The notes under the pieces were generated by a model. That model saw only the letters and a program-made list of their open reading frames with translations. It was not told where the DNA came from and searched no databases. This document shows, piece by piece, positions 12,601-23,405 of a stretch of 64,000 nt of DNA. This DNA comes from Listeria monocytogenes (GTDB lineage: Bacteria > Bacillota > Bacilli > Lactobacillales > Listeriaceae). The position numbers and the translations under genes are program-made. Positions within the stretch are counted from its first letter, which is position 1. Each line of letters begins with the position of its first letter. The stretch covers positions 1 through 64,000 of the forward strand of contig NZ_CP168900.1 in NCBI RefSeq assembly GCF_041765605.1, given 5' to 3'.

Positions 12601-13569
12601 TTGGCTACAGGCATTGGGACAGCTAAAATGATATTATGCGGAGAACATGCAGTTGTATACGGAGAACCGGCAATTTCAGTCCCATTTACACAAGCAGTTG
12701 TAACGACAAATGTAGAAAATTCTACAAAAACCAAATTTTCTTCGGCATTTTTTTCAGGTGATTTAGATGATATGCCTGATTTCTTAGCAGGAATCAAAGC
12801 ATTAGTTGTAGATGTTTTAAATGAGATTGGAAAAGGCGAATGCGTTTCTATCCATGTAGTTTCAGGTGTTCCAATTGGACGAGGTTTAGGTTCAAGTGCC
12901 GCTGTAGCAACAAGTATTGCGCGTGGCTTATATAAATATTTTAATCAAGAATTAGACTCGAAAAAATTATTAGCCATTGTGAATGCGGCAGAAAAAATTG
13001 CTCATGGCAATGCTAGTGGTGTTGATGCTATTACGGTTGTAAGTGAAAAACCAGTATGGTATGAACGAGATCGAAAACTAGAAATCATGCACTTTCCCAA
13101 AAAAATCACGTTCGTAGTAGCAGATACTGGAGTTCCAAGTGAAACCAGAGATGCGGTGAAGGATGTTCAAGTTTTATATAAAAAAAATCAAGCTAAAATC
13201 GGGAAAATAATCCACCAACTTGGCGATATTTCCCGGGAAATAAAGACTCATTTAGAAGGCGATGCAGATACTGTGAAAATAGGTGCTGCAATGAATAAGG
13301 CACAATCTTATTTAGAAACTTTGACAGTAAGTGATAGTAGTTTAGAGAAATTAATAGAAGTAGCTAGAAGTAGCGGTGCAGACGGGGCAAAACTTACAGG
13401 TGGCGGTAGAGGTGGATGTATTATCGCTGTAGCAAAAAATCAAGAAATCGCTGAACAAATAACGAAGAAGCTTCATAATGCTGGAGCTGCACAAGAATGG
13501 ATTTTTACGATTGGAGAAGGTAGTTATGAAAGCGACAGCCATCGCACACACGAATGTGGCGCTAATTAA
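12601..13569 (+). CDS. mvk: Mevalonate kinase
   Basis: 322 residues, GHMP kinase superfamily. Phosphorylates mevalonate with ATP, the first kinase step from mevalonate to isopentenyl diphosphate. Visible: N-terminal TAKMILCGEHAVVYGEPA, the ATP-binding motif PIGRGLGSSAAVATS near residues 92-106, and the C-terminal GHMP motif KLTGGGRGGCII near 265. Starts at TTG (a GGAGAAAGGA lies upstream). First of three mevalonate genes; the mvaD start lies inside its 3' end. Confidence 0.95.
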   Translation: MATGIGTAKMILCGEHAVVYGEPAISVPFTQAVVTTNVENSTKTKFSSAFFSGDLDDMPDFLAGIKALVVDVLNEIGKGECVSIHVVSGVPIGRGLGSSAAVATSIARGLYKYFNQELDSKKLLAIVNAAEKIAHGNASGVDAITVVSEKPVWYERDRKLEIMHFPKKITFVVADTGVPSETRDAVKDVQVLYKKNQAKIGKIIHQLGDISREIKTHLEGDADTVKIGAAMNKAQSYLETLTVSDSSLEKLIEVARSSGADGAKLTGGGRGGCIIAVAKNQEIAEQITKKLHNAGAAQEWIFTIGEGSYESDSHRTHECGAN

Positions 13570-14497
13570 ATACTGGGGAAAACGCGATGAACACTTGATT
13601 CTACCTGCAAACAGTAGTTTATCCTTCACGGTAGATAAATTTTATACAAAAACAACGGTAGAATGGGACGAAAACTTAGCCCAGGATACATTTATTCTAA
13701 ATAATGAACAAAAAACGGATGCAAAAGTAGCTCGTTTTATAGATAAAATGCGTGAAGAATTCGGTATTTCAGCAAAAGCAAAAATCACTTCCGAAAATCA
13801 CGTTCCAACTGCAGCCGGGCTTGCTTCATCGGCTTCTGCATTTGCAGCTCTTGCGCTTGCTGGATCTAGCGCTGCTGGCAGAAAAGACACAAAAGAATAT
13901 ATTTCCAGACTGGCTCGTTTCGGGTCTGGTTCTGCTTCTCGTTCCGTTTTCGGAGATTTTGTCATTTGGGAAAAAGGCGAACTCGCGGACGGTAGTGATT
14001 CATTTGCAGTACCTTTCACCAACAAATTATGTGACAAAATGTCTCTTGTAGTCGCAGTCGTTTCGGATAAAGAAAAGAAAGTTTCTAGTCGAGATGGAAT
14101 GCGTTTAACCGTTGAAACATCACCATTCTTTGAAAAATGGGTCTCTGCGGCTGAAACGGATTTAGAAGAAATGAAACAAGCCATTTTAGATGAAGATTTC
14201 ATCAAAGTGGGCGAAATTACAGAACGAAATGGAATGAAAATGCATGCGACAACGCTTGGTGCCGAGCCGCCATTTACTTATTTTCAACCGAAGTCCCTTG
14301 AAATAATGGATGCTGTTAGAGAATTACGAGAAAATGGTATACCGGCCTATTTCACAATGGATGCTGGTCCGAATGTTAAAGTTATTTGTGAGCGTGAAAA
14401 TGAAAATATCGTAGCAGATAAGTTGTCAGGTTTGGCTAAAAACGTTCTAATTTGCCACGCTGGTAAGGAAGCGAGTGTTGTATCAGATGAAAAATAA
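13526..14497 (+). CDS. mvaD: Diphosphomevalonate decarboxylase
   Basis: 323 residues. Converts mevalonate diphosphate to isopentenyl diphosphate with ATP. Conserved features: AHTNVALIKYWGKRDE at the N-terminus, AGLASSASAFAALA near 93-106, SGSASRSVFGDFV near 134-146 and FTMDAGPNVKV near the C-terminus. An upstream in-frame TTG at 13478 exists, but ATG 13526 with GGAGAAGG just before it matches the family N-terminus. The start overlaps mvk by 44 bases, implying translational coupling. Confidence 0.95.
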   Translation: MKATAIAHTNVALIKYWGKRDEHLILPANSSLSFTVDKFYTKTTVEWDENLAQDTFILNNEQKTDAKVARFIDKMREEFGISAKAKITSENHVPTAAGLASSASAFAALALAGSSAAGRKDTKEYISRLARFGSGSASRSVFGDFVIWEKGELADGSDSFAVPFTNKLCDKMSLVVAVVSDKEKKVSSRDGMRLTVETSPFFEKWVSAAETDLEEMKQAILDEDFIKVGEITERNGMKMHATTLGAEPPFTYFQPKSLEIMDAVRELRENGIPAYFTMDAGPNVKVICERENENIVADKLSGLAKNVLICHAGKEASVVSDEK

Positions 14498-15557
14498 ACT
14501 ACAGGTTAAAATACCCGGAAAATTATATGTAGCTGGTGAATATGCAGTTGTAGAATCAGGTCATACGGCTATTCTAACTGCAGTTAATCGTTATATAACG
14601 CTAACTCTTGAAGATAGTGAACGCAATGAATTATGGATTCCACATTATGAAAATCCAGTTTCATGGCCAATTGGCGGAGAACTTAAACCAGACGGGGAAC
14701 ATTGGACATTTACAGCTGAAGCAATTAATATCGCGACAACTTTCCTGAAATCAGAAGGAATCGAGCTATCACCTGTGAAAATGGTCATTGAAACAGAATT
14801 AATCGACCAGTCTGGTGCAAAATATGGACTCGGTTCAAGCGCAGCCGCGACGGTTGCTGTAATCAACGCGCTAATGACGAAATTTTATCCAGAAATATCA
14901 ATGCTTAAAAAATTCAAGCTAGCTGCCCTTTCACATTTAGTTGTGCAAGGTAATGGCTCTTGTGGCGATATTGCTTCTTGTATGTATGGCGGCTGGATTG
15001 CGTATACAACGTTTGATCAAGAATGGGTGAAGCATCGTTTAGCTTATAAATCACTCGAATGGTTTATGAAAGAGCCGTGGCCAATGCTTCAAATCGAAAC
15101 ATTAGAAGAACCAGTGCCGACTTTTTCTGTAGGTTGGACGGGCACACCTGTAAGTACCGGAAAATTAGTTTCGCAAATTCATGCTTTTAAACAAGAAGAT
15201 AGTAAGAATTACCAACATTTTTTAACTAGAAATAATGAGATTATGAAGCAAATAATTCAAGCTTTCCATACGAAAGATGAGGAATTGCTTTATTCATCTA
15301 TTAAAGAAAATCGTCGCATTCTTCAAGAACTCGGAACAAAAGCTGGTGTAAATATTGAAACAAGCTTGCTAAAAGAACTAGCAGACTCAGCCGAAAATAT
15401 GGGAGGCGCAGGTAAATCTTCTGGCTCTGGTGGCGGAGACTGCGGAATAGCTTTCTCGAAAACGAAAGAACTAGCCGAAAAACTAGTGAATGAGTGGGAA
15501 AAGCTTGGTATTAAGCATTTACCTTTCCATACGGGAAGAGTTCAAATTACTGAATAA
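14487..15557 (+). CDS. Phosphomevalonate kinase
   Basis: 356 residues, GHMP kinase superfamily. Phosphorylates phosphomevalonate, supplying the substrate of MvaD. N-terminal KIPGKLYVAGEYAVVESG, ATP loop YGLGSSAAATVAV near 113-125 and C-terminal SSGSGGGDCGIA are characteristic. It overlaps the end of mvaD by 11 bases. A GTG four codons upstream (14475) is closer to the AAGGAAG site, so the exact start is not certain. The order mvk-mvaD-pmk gives a complete lower mevalonate pathway apart from isomerase. Confidence 0.94.
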   Translation: MKNKLQVKIPGKLYVAGEYAVVESGHTAILTAVNRYITLTLEDSERNELWIPHYENPVSWPIGGELKPDGEHWTFTAEAINIATTFLKSEGIELSPVKMVIETELIDQSGAKYGLGSSAAATVAVINALMTKFYPEISMLKKFKLAALSHLVVQGNGSCGDIASCMYGGWIAYTTFDQEWVKHRLAYKSLEWFMKEPWPMLQIETLEEPVPTFSVGWTGTPVSTGKLVSQIHAFKQEDSKNYQHFLTRNNEIMKQIIQAFHTKDEELLYSSIKENRRILQELGTKAGVNIETSLLKELADSAENMGGAGKSSGSGGGDCGIAFSKTKELAEKLVNEWEKLGIKHLPFHTGRVQITE

Positions 15558-15565
15558 ATTTTAAG

Positions 15566-15601
15566 CAGCAAACTACGATCAAATAGTTTGTTGCTTTTTT
15601 G
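15566..15601 (+). terminator. Terminator after the mevalonate operon
   Basis: CAGCAAACTA (15566-15575) pairs with TAGTTTGTTG (15584-15593) with one G-U pair, followed by a T6 run. Confidence 0.92.
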
Positions 15602-15902
15602 TTTCAAATTTCACAAACTAGGGAATAGTGAACAGAATAAAAGTTTGTGAAATATTTAATATATCAGGTTTTTGAACTAAGATATCAAATCAGATATAAT
15701 GAGTTAGAGTATGAACATAGTGATTCTAAAAATGCTGATTAATTTTTAAAAAAGTTTGTGAGTTTTTTTAAAAGAACTAAATAGTAAAAGCATTTTTTCA
15801 GTTACATAGGAGTTCTAACAAGCTTCTTTCAGCACTCCGGTAATGGTATTTTTGCGCAAAAATACACATTAGAAAACATCAAAAGGAAAAGAGGGGATTC
15901 GG
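15602..15902 (+). promoter_or_regulatory. qox promoter and long 5' leader
   Basis: 301 bases without a gene. A near-consensus promoter TTGAAC (15672-15677), 17-base spacer, TATAAT (15695-15700) predicts transcription from about 15707, leaving a leader of roughly 195 bases. Upstream of it is a perfect 12-bp inverted repeat, ATTTCACAAACT (15608-15619) and AGTTTGTGAAAT (15642-15653), with a related AGTTTGTGA at 15753-15761. A perfect 20-bp palindrome lies at 15846-15865, about 37 bases before the qoxA start. A GAGGGGA ribosome-binding site ends the region. Confidence 0.75.
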
Positions 15903-17009
15903 GTGTCAAAGGTACTTAAATCTTTGCTGCTTACGGCACTACTTGGGGTTACCGGCCTTATAAGTGGTTGTGGTGACTTGACGGTACTTAATCCAAAAGG
16001 GCCAGTTGCAAAAGGTCAGTCGGACTTAATTATTTATTCGATTATATTTATGCTGGTTATTGTTTTGACGATTTTTGTATTGTTTACGATTATGTTGGTT
16101 AAATACCGCGAACGGAAAGACATTTCAAACTATGAGCCGGATATGCACGGTAGTAAAAAACTGGAAATTTTTTGGACATTGATTCCAGTTGCAATCGTTA
16201 TTGCTCTAGCTATTCCGACTGTAAAAACAATTTATGCAGGGGAAGAAGCACCAAAAGTGACTTCGCATAAAGATCCAATTGTTATTTACGCAACAAGTGC
16301 AGACTGGAAATGGATTTTTAGTTATCCAGATGAGTCAATTGAAACAGTCAACTATGTAAACATTCCAACCGACCGTCCTGTACTATTCAAATTAACTTCC
16401 GCAGATACGATGACAAGCTTTTGGGTTCCGCAATTAGGTGGACAAAAATATGCGATGTCTGGCATGACGATGAATTTATATTTACAAGCAGATGAAGTTG
16501 GTACATATAAAGGCCGTAACGCAAACTTCAACGGCGAAGGTTTTGCGGATCAACGCTTTGATGTAGTAGCTCAATCTGAAAAAGATTTCAAAAAATGGGC
16601 GAAAGAAACAAAAGCAAGCTCGCCAGTTATTACACAAGACATCTATGACCGTCTTTTAATTCCTGGAAGCTCTAAGAAAAAGACTTATTCTGGTACGCAT
16701 TTAGCATTTGTTGATGTAGCAGCTGATCCAGAGTATGTTTTCTATGCCTACAAACGTTTTGGTTTTGAGATGACAAATCCGCATAATCCAAACACAAAAT
16801 CAACCATTTCTGATGAACCAATGCTTCCGGTTCGTCCTGTGACAGTAACTAATCCGCAATTTGAGCGTCATGATATGAAGCCACAAATTATTAAAAACGG
16901 CGAAGGTTACCACGAGGATAAACACCGCGAAGATGAAATGAAGAAAATGGAAGAAGACATCCAAACAAATGAATTCAATAAAAAAGAATCGGATGACGCA
17001 GGGAAGTAA
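15903..17009 (+). CDS. qoxA: Cytochrome aa3 quinol oxidase subunit II (lipoprotein)
   Basis: 368 residues from GTG. Membrane subunit of the terminal quinol:oxygen oxidoreductase. A lipoprotein signal ends in the lipobox ISGC (Cys near 24). Two transmembrane helices follow (about 43-66 and 90-108), then an extracellular cupredoxin-like domain with SADWKWIFSYPDESIETVNYVNIP. The CuA ligands of cytochrome c oxidases are not apparent, in line with a quinol oxidase. The C-terminus is a charged tail rich in Lys, Glu and Asp. First gene of qoxABCD. Confidence 0.95.
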   Translation: MSKVLKSLLLTALLGVTGLISGCGDLTVLNPKGPVAKGQSDLIIYSIIFMLVIVLTIFVLFTIMLVKYRERKDISNYEPDMHGSKKLEIFWTLIPVAIVIALAIPTVKTIYAGEEAPKVTSHKDPIVIYATSADWKWIFSYPDESIETVNYVNIPTDRPVLFKLTSADTMTSFWVPQLGGQKYAMSGMTMNLYLQADEVGTYKGRNANFNGEGFADQRFDVVAQSEKDFKKWAKETKASSPVITQDIYDRLLIPGSSKKKTYSGTHLAFVDVAADPEYVFYAYKRFGFEMTNPHNPNTKSTISDEPMLPVRPVTVTNPQFERHDMKPQIIKNGEGYHEDKHREDEMKKMEEDIQTNEFNKKESDDAGK

Positions 17010-17027
17010 AAAGGGGGGACATAAGGC

Positions 17028-19007
17028 ATGAAATGGAATGAGTTTATCGTAACTGGCGACCCAATGATTTTAGGTGCGCAGATTTCTATCGTACTTGTAA
17101 GTATTGGTGTTGTTGCGTTACTAACTTATACAAAAAAATGGAAGTGGCTCATGAAAGAGTGGATTTCTTCCGTTGATCATAAAAAAATAGGTATTATGTA
17201 CTTGCTTGCTGCTGTCTTAATGTTTTTCCGTGGCGGTGTGGATGCGCTAATGATGCGTACCCAGCTCGCTTTACCGGATATGAAATTTTTAGACGCACAG
17301 CATTACAATGAAGTTTTTTCTACACATGGAACGATTATGATTTTATTTATGGCGATGCCGTTTATCATCGGGTTGATGAACATTGCCGTACCACTTCAAA
17401 TTGGTGCGCGTGATGTAGCATTTCCATTTTTAAACAACTTAAGTTTTTGGACGTTCTTTATGGGAGCGATGCTATTTAACTTATCATTCGTAATTGGTGG
17501 TTCGCCAGATGCTGGTTGGACAAACTATGCGCCACTTGCGACAGATTTTAGCGCGGGATATGGAATTAACTTCTATCTTCTAGGTGTTCAAATCGCTGGT
17601 ATTGGTACGCTGATGACGGGGATTAACTTTTTCGTTACGATTTTAAGAATGCGTACAAAAGGTATGACGTTAATGAAAATGCCAATGTTTACTTGGTCTT
17701 CATTAATTACAAGTTTGATCATTATTTTCGCTTTCCCAGTTTTAACAGTGGCACTTGCTTTGATGTCATTTGACCGACTGTTTGGGACAGCATTCTTCAC
17801 ACTCACGAATGGCGGGCTCCCAATGATGTGGGCCAACTTGTTCTGGGTTTGGGGACATCCGGAAGTATATATTGTTATTTTGCCAGCTTTCGGTATTTTC
17901 TCAGAGATTATTTCTACTTTCTCCAGGAAAAAATTATTCGGTTATCCGGCGATGGTTGCCGCGATGGCAGTTATTTCTTTACTAAGTTTCCTAGTTTGGG
18001 TCCATCACTTCTTTACAATGGGATCAGGGGCGCTTGTTAACTCCTTCTTCTCCATTACAACGATGATGATTGCGATACCGACCGGGATTAAGATATTCAA
18101 CTGGCTCTTTACGATGTACAAAGGGCGAATAACCTTTACAACGCCAATGCTTTGGTCGCTTGCCTTTATCCCTAACTTTGTTGTTGGTGGGGTAACTGGG
18201 GTTATGCTTGCGATGGCTGCAGCCGATTATCAATATCACAATACGTACTTCTTAGTATCCCATTTCCACTACGTATTAATTGCTGGAACCGTGTTCTCCT
18301 GCTTTGCCGGGCTTACATACTGGTATCCAAAAATGGTCGGTTACAGACTAAATGAAAAAATTGGTAAATGGTTCTTCTGGATTTTCGTTGTTGGATTTAA
18401 CGTTTGTTTCTTCCCGCAATATTTCCTAGGACTAGATGGTATGCCGCGTCGTATTTACACTTATGTACAAGGTGATGGCTGGACAACGCTTAACTTTATC
18501 TCCACAGTTGGCGGATTCTTGATGGGTGTAGCATTCTTAGTTCTTTGCTACAACATCTACTACAGCTATAAAAACTCTAAACGTGAAGTTACTGGTGACC
18601 CGTGGGATGCTCGTACGCTTGAATGGGCTACAAGTTCTGCAGTTCCTCCAAAATATAACTTTGCTGTTTTACCAGAATGGAATGACTTGGATGATTTCTG
18701 GAATAGAAAACAAAAAGGCGATCCATATGTAAATGATAAAAATTATAAACCAATCCATATGCCAAGCAATACCATGGTTGGGTTTGTAATGTCTGTCTTC
18801 TTCTTCATTGCAGGTTTCGGACTAGTCTTCTACTGGTACTGGATGGGAATTATTGGTCTAGTTGGTATTTTAGGATGTATGATTTATCGTTCGTTCCAAA
18901 ATAACGATGGTTACCACGTTGAAGTGGACGAAATTAAAGCAACAGAAGAACATAATGCGCGCGAACTTGCGACTGGTGTGAAGGAGGGTAACCCATGGAA
19001 TCTGTAG
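17028..19007 (+). CDS. qoxB: Cytochrome aa3 quinol oxidase subunit I
   Basis: 659 residues, the size of quinol-oxidase subunit I. Holds the low-spin heme and the heme-copper oxygen-reducing centre and pumps protons. Conserved stretches: [15 protein letters not shown] (heme ligand His), [17 protein letters not shown] (CuB His and cross-linked Tyr), WVHHFFTMG (CuB His pair) and HFHYVLIAG (heme ligands). About 14 to 15 transmembrane helices. It lies 18 bp after qoxA, with a strong AAGGGGGG ribosome-binding site. Confidence 0.97.
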   Translation: MKWNEFIVTGDPMILGAQISIVLVSIGVVALLTYTKKWKWLMKEWISSVDHKKIGIMYLLAAVLMFFRGGVDALMMRTQLALPDMKFLDAQHYNEVFSTHGTIMILFMAMPFIIGLMNIAVPLQIGARDVAFPFLNNLSFWTFFMGAMLFNLSFVIGGSPDAGWTNYAPLATDFSAGYGINFYLLGVQIAGIGTLMTGINFFVTILRMRTKGMTLMKMPMFTWSSLITSLIIIFAFPVLTVALALMSFDRLFGTAFFTLTNGGLPMMWANLFWVWGHPEVYIVILPAFGIFSEIISTFSRKKLFGYPAMVAAMAVISLLSFLVWVHHFFTMGSGALVNSFFSITTMMIAIPTGIKIFNWLFTMYKGRITFTTPMLWSLAFIPNFVVGGVTGVMLAMAAADYQYHNTYFLVSHFHYVLIAGTVFSCFAGLTYWYPKMVGYRLNEKIGKWFFWIFVVGFNVCFFPQYFLGLDGMPRRIYTYVQGDGWTTLNFISTVGGFLMGVAFLVLCYNIYYSYKNSKREVTGDPWDARTLEWATSSAVPPKYNFAVLPEWNDLDDFWNRKQKGDPYVNDKNYKPIHMPSNTMVGFVMSVFFFIAGFGLVFYWYWMGIIGLVGILGCMIYRSFQNNDGYHVEVDEIKATEEHNARELATGVKEGNPWNL

Positions 19008-19606
19008 AAACAAATAAAAATCTGCCAATTGAATATAGATCAGAACAAGGTCGATTAAATATTCTTGGATTCTGGATTTTCCTTGGCGCCGAAATTGCAT
19101 TGTTTGCAACGCTTTTTGCGACTTACTTTGTTATGAGAAAGGCTGGCTCGAATGCGGGTCATCCGCCAGCAGAAATGTTCGAACTTTGGCTAGTGCTAAT
19201 AATGACATTTTTACTTTTAACAAGTAGTTTTACGTGTGGTTTAGCAATTGGTGAGATGCGTAAGGGCAATGTGAAAATGTTGACGATTTACTCGATTATC
19301 ACATTAATTCTTGGTGCGGGATTTGTTGGCTTTGAGCTTTATGAATTTGCACACTATGTGACTGAAGGCGTTACAATGCAAATCGGTTCTTACTGGTCGG
19401 CATTCTTCGTCCTACTAGGAACACATGGACTTCACGTAACGGTCGGGATTTTCTGGATTAGTTTTATTCTGATTCAAATTAAAATGCATGGTTTGACGCC
19501 AAAAACAGCATCAAAAGTATTTATTTCCAGTTTATACTGGCATTTCTTGGATGTTGTGTGGATTTTCATTTTCACCGGTGTCTATTTGCTAGGGATGGTG
19601 AACTAA
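18995..19606 (+). CDS. qoxC: Cytochrome aa3 quinol oxidase subunit III
   Basis: 203 residues with five hydrophobic helices, the normal form of subunit III in quinol oxidases. Contains [22 protein letters not shown] and [14 protein letters not shown], both family hallmarks, and ends in [21 protein letters not shown]. The start overlaps the qoxB end by 13 bases with AAGGAGGG ahead of the ATG, so translation is coupled. Confidence 0.96.
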   Translation: MESVETNKNLPIEYRSEQGRLNILGFWIFLGAEIALFATLFATYFVMRKAGSNAGHPPAEMFELWLVLIMTFLLLTSSFTCGLAIGEMRKGNVKMLTIYSIITLILGAGFVGFELYEFAHYVTEGVTMQIGSYWSAFFVLLGTHGLHVTVGIFWISFILIQIKMHGLTPKTASKVFISSLYWHFLDVVWIFIFTGVYLLGMVN

Positions 19607-19607
19607 T

Positions 19608-19940
19608 ATGACACAAAATAATAAATCAAATGCAGCTCATGCTGAAGGTGGCATTCCTTGGAAACATATTGTTGGCTTTGCATTATCAGTTATTTTGACG
19701 CTTCTAGCAGTCTGGGTGGCTCTTTATTCGACGCTAACAACAAATGTTAAGGTAGTTATTATTTTCATCTTTGCGTTCATTCAGGCAGCCCTACAGCTTC
19801 TGATGTTCATGCATATGACAGAAGGCCGCGATGGTAAAATTCAAATCGGTAATATTTTATTCGCCGCATTTATCGCGATTGTCGTAGTTATTGGCTCTTA
19901 TTGGGTAATGGAAATTGGCCATATGAATCATTTGTTATAA
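19608..19940 (+). CDS. qoxD: Cytochrome aa3 quinol oxidase subunit IV
   Basis: 110 residues with three transmembrane helices (about 20-43, 46-68, 80-103), as in the small fourth subunit that helps assembly of the oxidase. Contains AFIQAALQLLMFMHMTEG, a family signature. It starts one base after the qoxC stop and is followed by the operon terminator. Confidence 0.94.
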   Translation: MTQNNKSNAAHAEGGIPWKHIVGFALSVILTLLAVWVALYSTLTTNVKVVIIFIFAFIQAALQLLMFMHMTEGRDGKIQIGNILFAAFIAIVVVIGSYWVMEIGHMNHLL

Positions 19941-19949
19941 TTTAAAAAG

Positions 19950-19987
19950 ACTGGTATGGAATTCATTTTCTGTGCCAGTTTTTTTGC
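19950..19987 (+). terminator. Terminator of the qox operon
   Basis: ACTGGTA (19950-19956) pairs with the TGCCAGT segment (19973-19979), followed by a T-run. Confidence 0.85.
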
Positions 19988-20032
19988 AATTTTAAAGGGA
20001 TTAACAGCTTTTCTAAAAAAAATTTCAAATTA

Positions 20033-20062
20033 TTGCTTGCTATGTAATGCATTACATATTCT
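20033..20062 (+). promoter_or_regulatory. bglA promoter with an 18-bp palindromic operator
   Basis: TTGCTT (20033-20038), 18-base spacer, TATTCT (20057-20062). A perfect palindrome, TATGTAATGCATTACATA (20041-20058), fills the space between the two boxes, where a bound repressor would block RNA polymerase. No regulator gene is adjacent. Confidence 0.7.
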
Positions 20063-20077
20063 ATAGTGGAGAAGTAA

Positions 20078-21541
<1,464 letters not shown>

Positions 21542-21550
21542 GATATAGTA

Positions 21551-21586
21551 ACCTCCACTTTCATTATCGAAAGTGGGGGTTTTATT
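21551..21586 (+). terminator. Terminator between convergent bglA and the C39-like gene
   Basis: ACCTCCACTTTC (21551-21562) pairs with GAAAGTGGGGGT (21569-21580), followed by TTTATTTT. The T-rich tail favours the + strand; use on the minus strand is weaker. Confidence 0.88.
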
Positions 21587-22408
21587 TTAATATGAAATCG
21601 CGCGTTTTGCTTGTTTGCTCCAACAAGTATTAAAGTAACTTTGCGAAATTCGCGCATTTTTTTGACCAGACCAGCTGTCGTTGTAGTAGAAATTGTTTTT
21701 ATCATAACCGGTAATAGTAATCGCGTGAACGGAAAAACCGTGGAAATTACTAACCCAAGCTACGACCGGACGTTTTTTATTCAGCTGATTTTTAATACCG
21801 CCCAAATTCGTTCCAGTCATATTCTTCGCAGTACCAGTATATTTTTTCACTTGGTTTACTAAAGCGGGAGGATAAATCGTCCAGCCACTTTTAGAGAACG
21901 GATTCCCAACAAAACCATAATTTGGATTGGACTTATGACGTTTCATTTCTTTGGCAAGTTTGACTTTATCGACATTTTTCCCAGCGTAGCGCAGCATCAT
22001 CGCAATATTTGTAATCTCGCAACCCGTTGGCAATTGTGGACGCTGAACGATTAAAGGCACATTCATTTGCACAATTTTTGGCGTTGAAGGTTTTGGTGCC
22101 GGTGCGGTAGTTGCGGCCTTGATGTATTTCCCAGATACGTAGCCATTCTTCCCTTTAAAACTAAATCGATACCAGTTATTCGATGTTTTTGCGATGGCTT
22201 TGAATTTTGTATTAGTCTTAAGCCAACCAATAACTTTCCCAGAAGTCGCGTTAGTTGAACGAACATTAAGGCTTGCAGTTGTTACCATCTGCTTGTTGAT
22301 AACCGTCTCTTTTGCCGCCGCCTGACCTGCTGTAGAAACACTAAATACACTAAACACTAAAGCAATAACAAGTATCCATTTCCCCCATTTACTAAAAAAA
22401 GTCCCCAT
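21587..22408 (-). CDS. Secreted protein with SH3b and C39-like cysteine peptidase domains
   Basis: 273 residues on the minus strand. A signal peptide (positive start, hydrophobic core, STAGQAAA cleavage region, about 1-32) is followed by a bacterial SH3 domain (about 38-100, TTASLNVRSTNATSGKVIGWL), a short Ala/Pro linker, and a C39-type papain-like domain. The probable catalytic Cys is in PTGCEITNIAMMLRY and the His in FHGFSVHAITITGYD, followed by YNDSW. SH3b domains commonly bind peptidoglycan, so a cell-wall-associated peptidase is likely; the substrate is unknown. Confidence 0.82.
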   Translation of the reverse strand: MGTFFSKWGKWILVIALVFSVFSVSTAGQAAAKETVINKQMVTTASLNVRSTNATSGKVIGWLKTNTKFKAIAKTSNNWYRFSFKGKNGYVSGKYIKAATTAPAPKPSTPKIVQMNVPLIVQRPQLPTGCEITNIAMMLRYAGKNVDKVKLAKEMKRHKSNPNYGFVGNPFSKSGWTIYPPALVNQVKKYTGTAKNMTGTNLGGIKNQLNKKRPVVAWVSNFHGFSVHAITITGYDKNNFYYNDSWSGQKNARISQSYFNTCWSKQAKRAISY

Positions 22409-22464
22409 TATATCCCCCTTTAATACAGATTACTTATGTATACCCCTTTTTGGAAAAATAAAAA

Positions 22465-22502
22465 AGAAAACGCTTGCATAAATGAAATGGCCGTGGTAAT
22501 AT
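22465..22502 (+). promoter_or_regulatory. Promoter of the gntR-PTS operon with a cre site
   Basis: TTGCAT (22474-22479), 17-base spacer, TAATAT (22497-22502). AGAAAACGCTTGCA (22465-22478) matches the catabolite-responsive element TGNAANCGNTNNCA except for the first base and overlaps the -35 box, suggesting CcpA repression. Confidence 0.7.
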
Positions 22503-22509
22503 AAAAGTG

Positions 22510-22525
22510 AACTTAACGTGTTAAC
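22510..22525. promoter_or_regulatory. Putative GntR operator, copy 1
   Basis: AACTTAACGTGTTAAC, just downstream of the -10 box. The same 16 bases recur at 22606-22621. Confidence 0.7.
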
Positions 22526-22605
22526 CGGTTATTAATATGAAGTTCAGTGATAGCAGGCTAATTCAAGTTTGCAATCAAAAAAATATCATGGTACCATTAA
22601 CCTAA

Positions 22606-22621
22606 AACTTAACGTGTTAAC
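22606..22621. promoter_or_regulatory. Putative GntR operator, copy 2
   Basis: Exact repeat of copy 1, in the same orientation and 96 bp downstream, close to the gntR ribosome-binding site. The regulator at 22650 is the obvious candidate ligand, giving autoregulation. Confidence 0.7.
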
Positions 22622-22649
22622 GCGCGAGATGCTTTAGGGGGAATTTATT

Positions 22650-23390
22650 ATGGCAGAACCAAAATACGCTATTATAATTAATGATATCAAGCGATTAATT
22701 AGTGACGGAACTTTTAAACCTGGGGAAAAAATTTATTCAGAAGATGAACTGAAAAAGAAATACAATGTTAGTAATACGACAGTTGTTCGCGCTTTACATG
22801 AACTAGTAAGAGCTGGGATTTTAGCACGTTATCAAGGAAAAGGCACATACGTTAGTAAATCCATTATTAACGAAGAAGTTATTTTTAATGAATATACGAC
22901 AGTGCCGAACGGAAAATTCAATCGCAAAACAAAAATCGCTAACGAACATACAAGAGTCGTTGCAATTAATGAAATTCAGGATGCGCGAATTGCTAAAAAT
23001 TTACAAATCCCACCTGAAAACATGATTGTTCATTTCCAACGAATCCGTCTTATTGATGATGTTCCTTGGACCGTTCAAAACAACTATATGGCAAAATCCA
23101 ATTTGATCAACGTAGACTTAACGAATCTCGAAAGGTTTAATTCTTTATCCGAGGTTATTAAAGAGCTTTATGGCATTAATATTTTACACGAAGCAATGAA
23201 AGAGCGTATTCAAGTCGAATTTCCAGTAAAAGATAAAAATAATTTTAAATTACTTGAAATTGATACCGAATTACCACTTTATCACATTGAAAGAATAACT
23301 TATGTGCCAGAGGGGCAACCCTATGAATATATTGAAAGCTATTTACGGCATAATTTTTACTCTATTGAAATTGAAAAGAAAAAACAATAG
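22650..23390 (+). CDS. GntR-family (HutC/UTRA) transcriptional regulator
   Basis: 246 residues. An N-terminal winged helix (about 1-70; KPGEKIYSEDELKKKYNVSNTTVVRALHELVRAGILARYQGKGTYV) is the GntR DNA-binding domain. The rest (about 85-240) fits a UTRA ligand-binding domain of the HutC subfamily, which usually senses phosphorylated sugars or related metabolites. It leads a five-gene PTS/SIS operon and probably represses it through the AACTTAACGTGTTAAC sites; the effector is unknown. Confidence 0.88.
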   Translation: MAEPKYAIIINDIKRLISDGTFKPGEKIYSEDELKKKYNVSNTTVVRALHELVRAGILARYQGKGTYVSKSIINEEVIFNEYTTVPNGKFNRKTKIANEHTRVVAINEIQDARIAKNLQIPPENMIVHFQRIRLIDDVPWTVQNNYMAKSNLINVDLTNLERFNSLSEVIKELYGINILHEAMKERIQVEFPVKDKNNFKLLEIDTELPLYHIERITYVPEGQPYEYIESYLRHNFYSIEIEKKKQ

Positions 23391-23405
23391 AAGGGAGTTA
23401 ATTAC

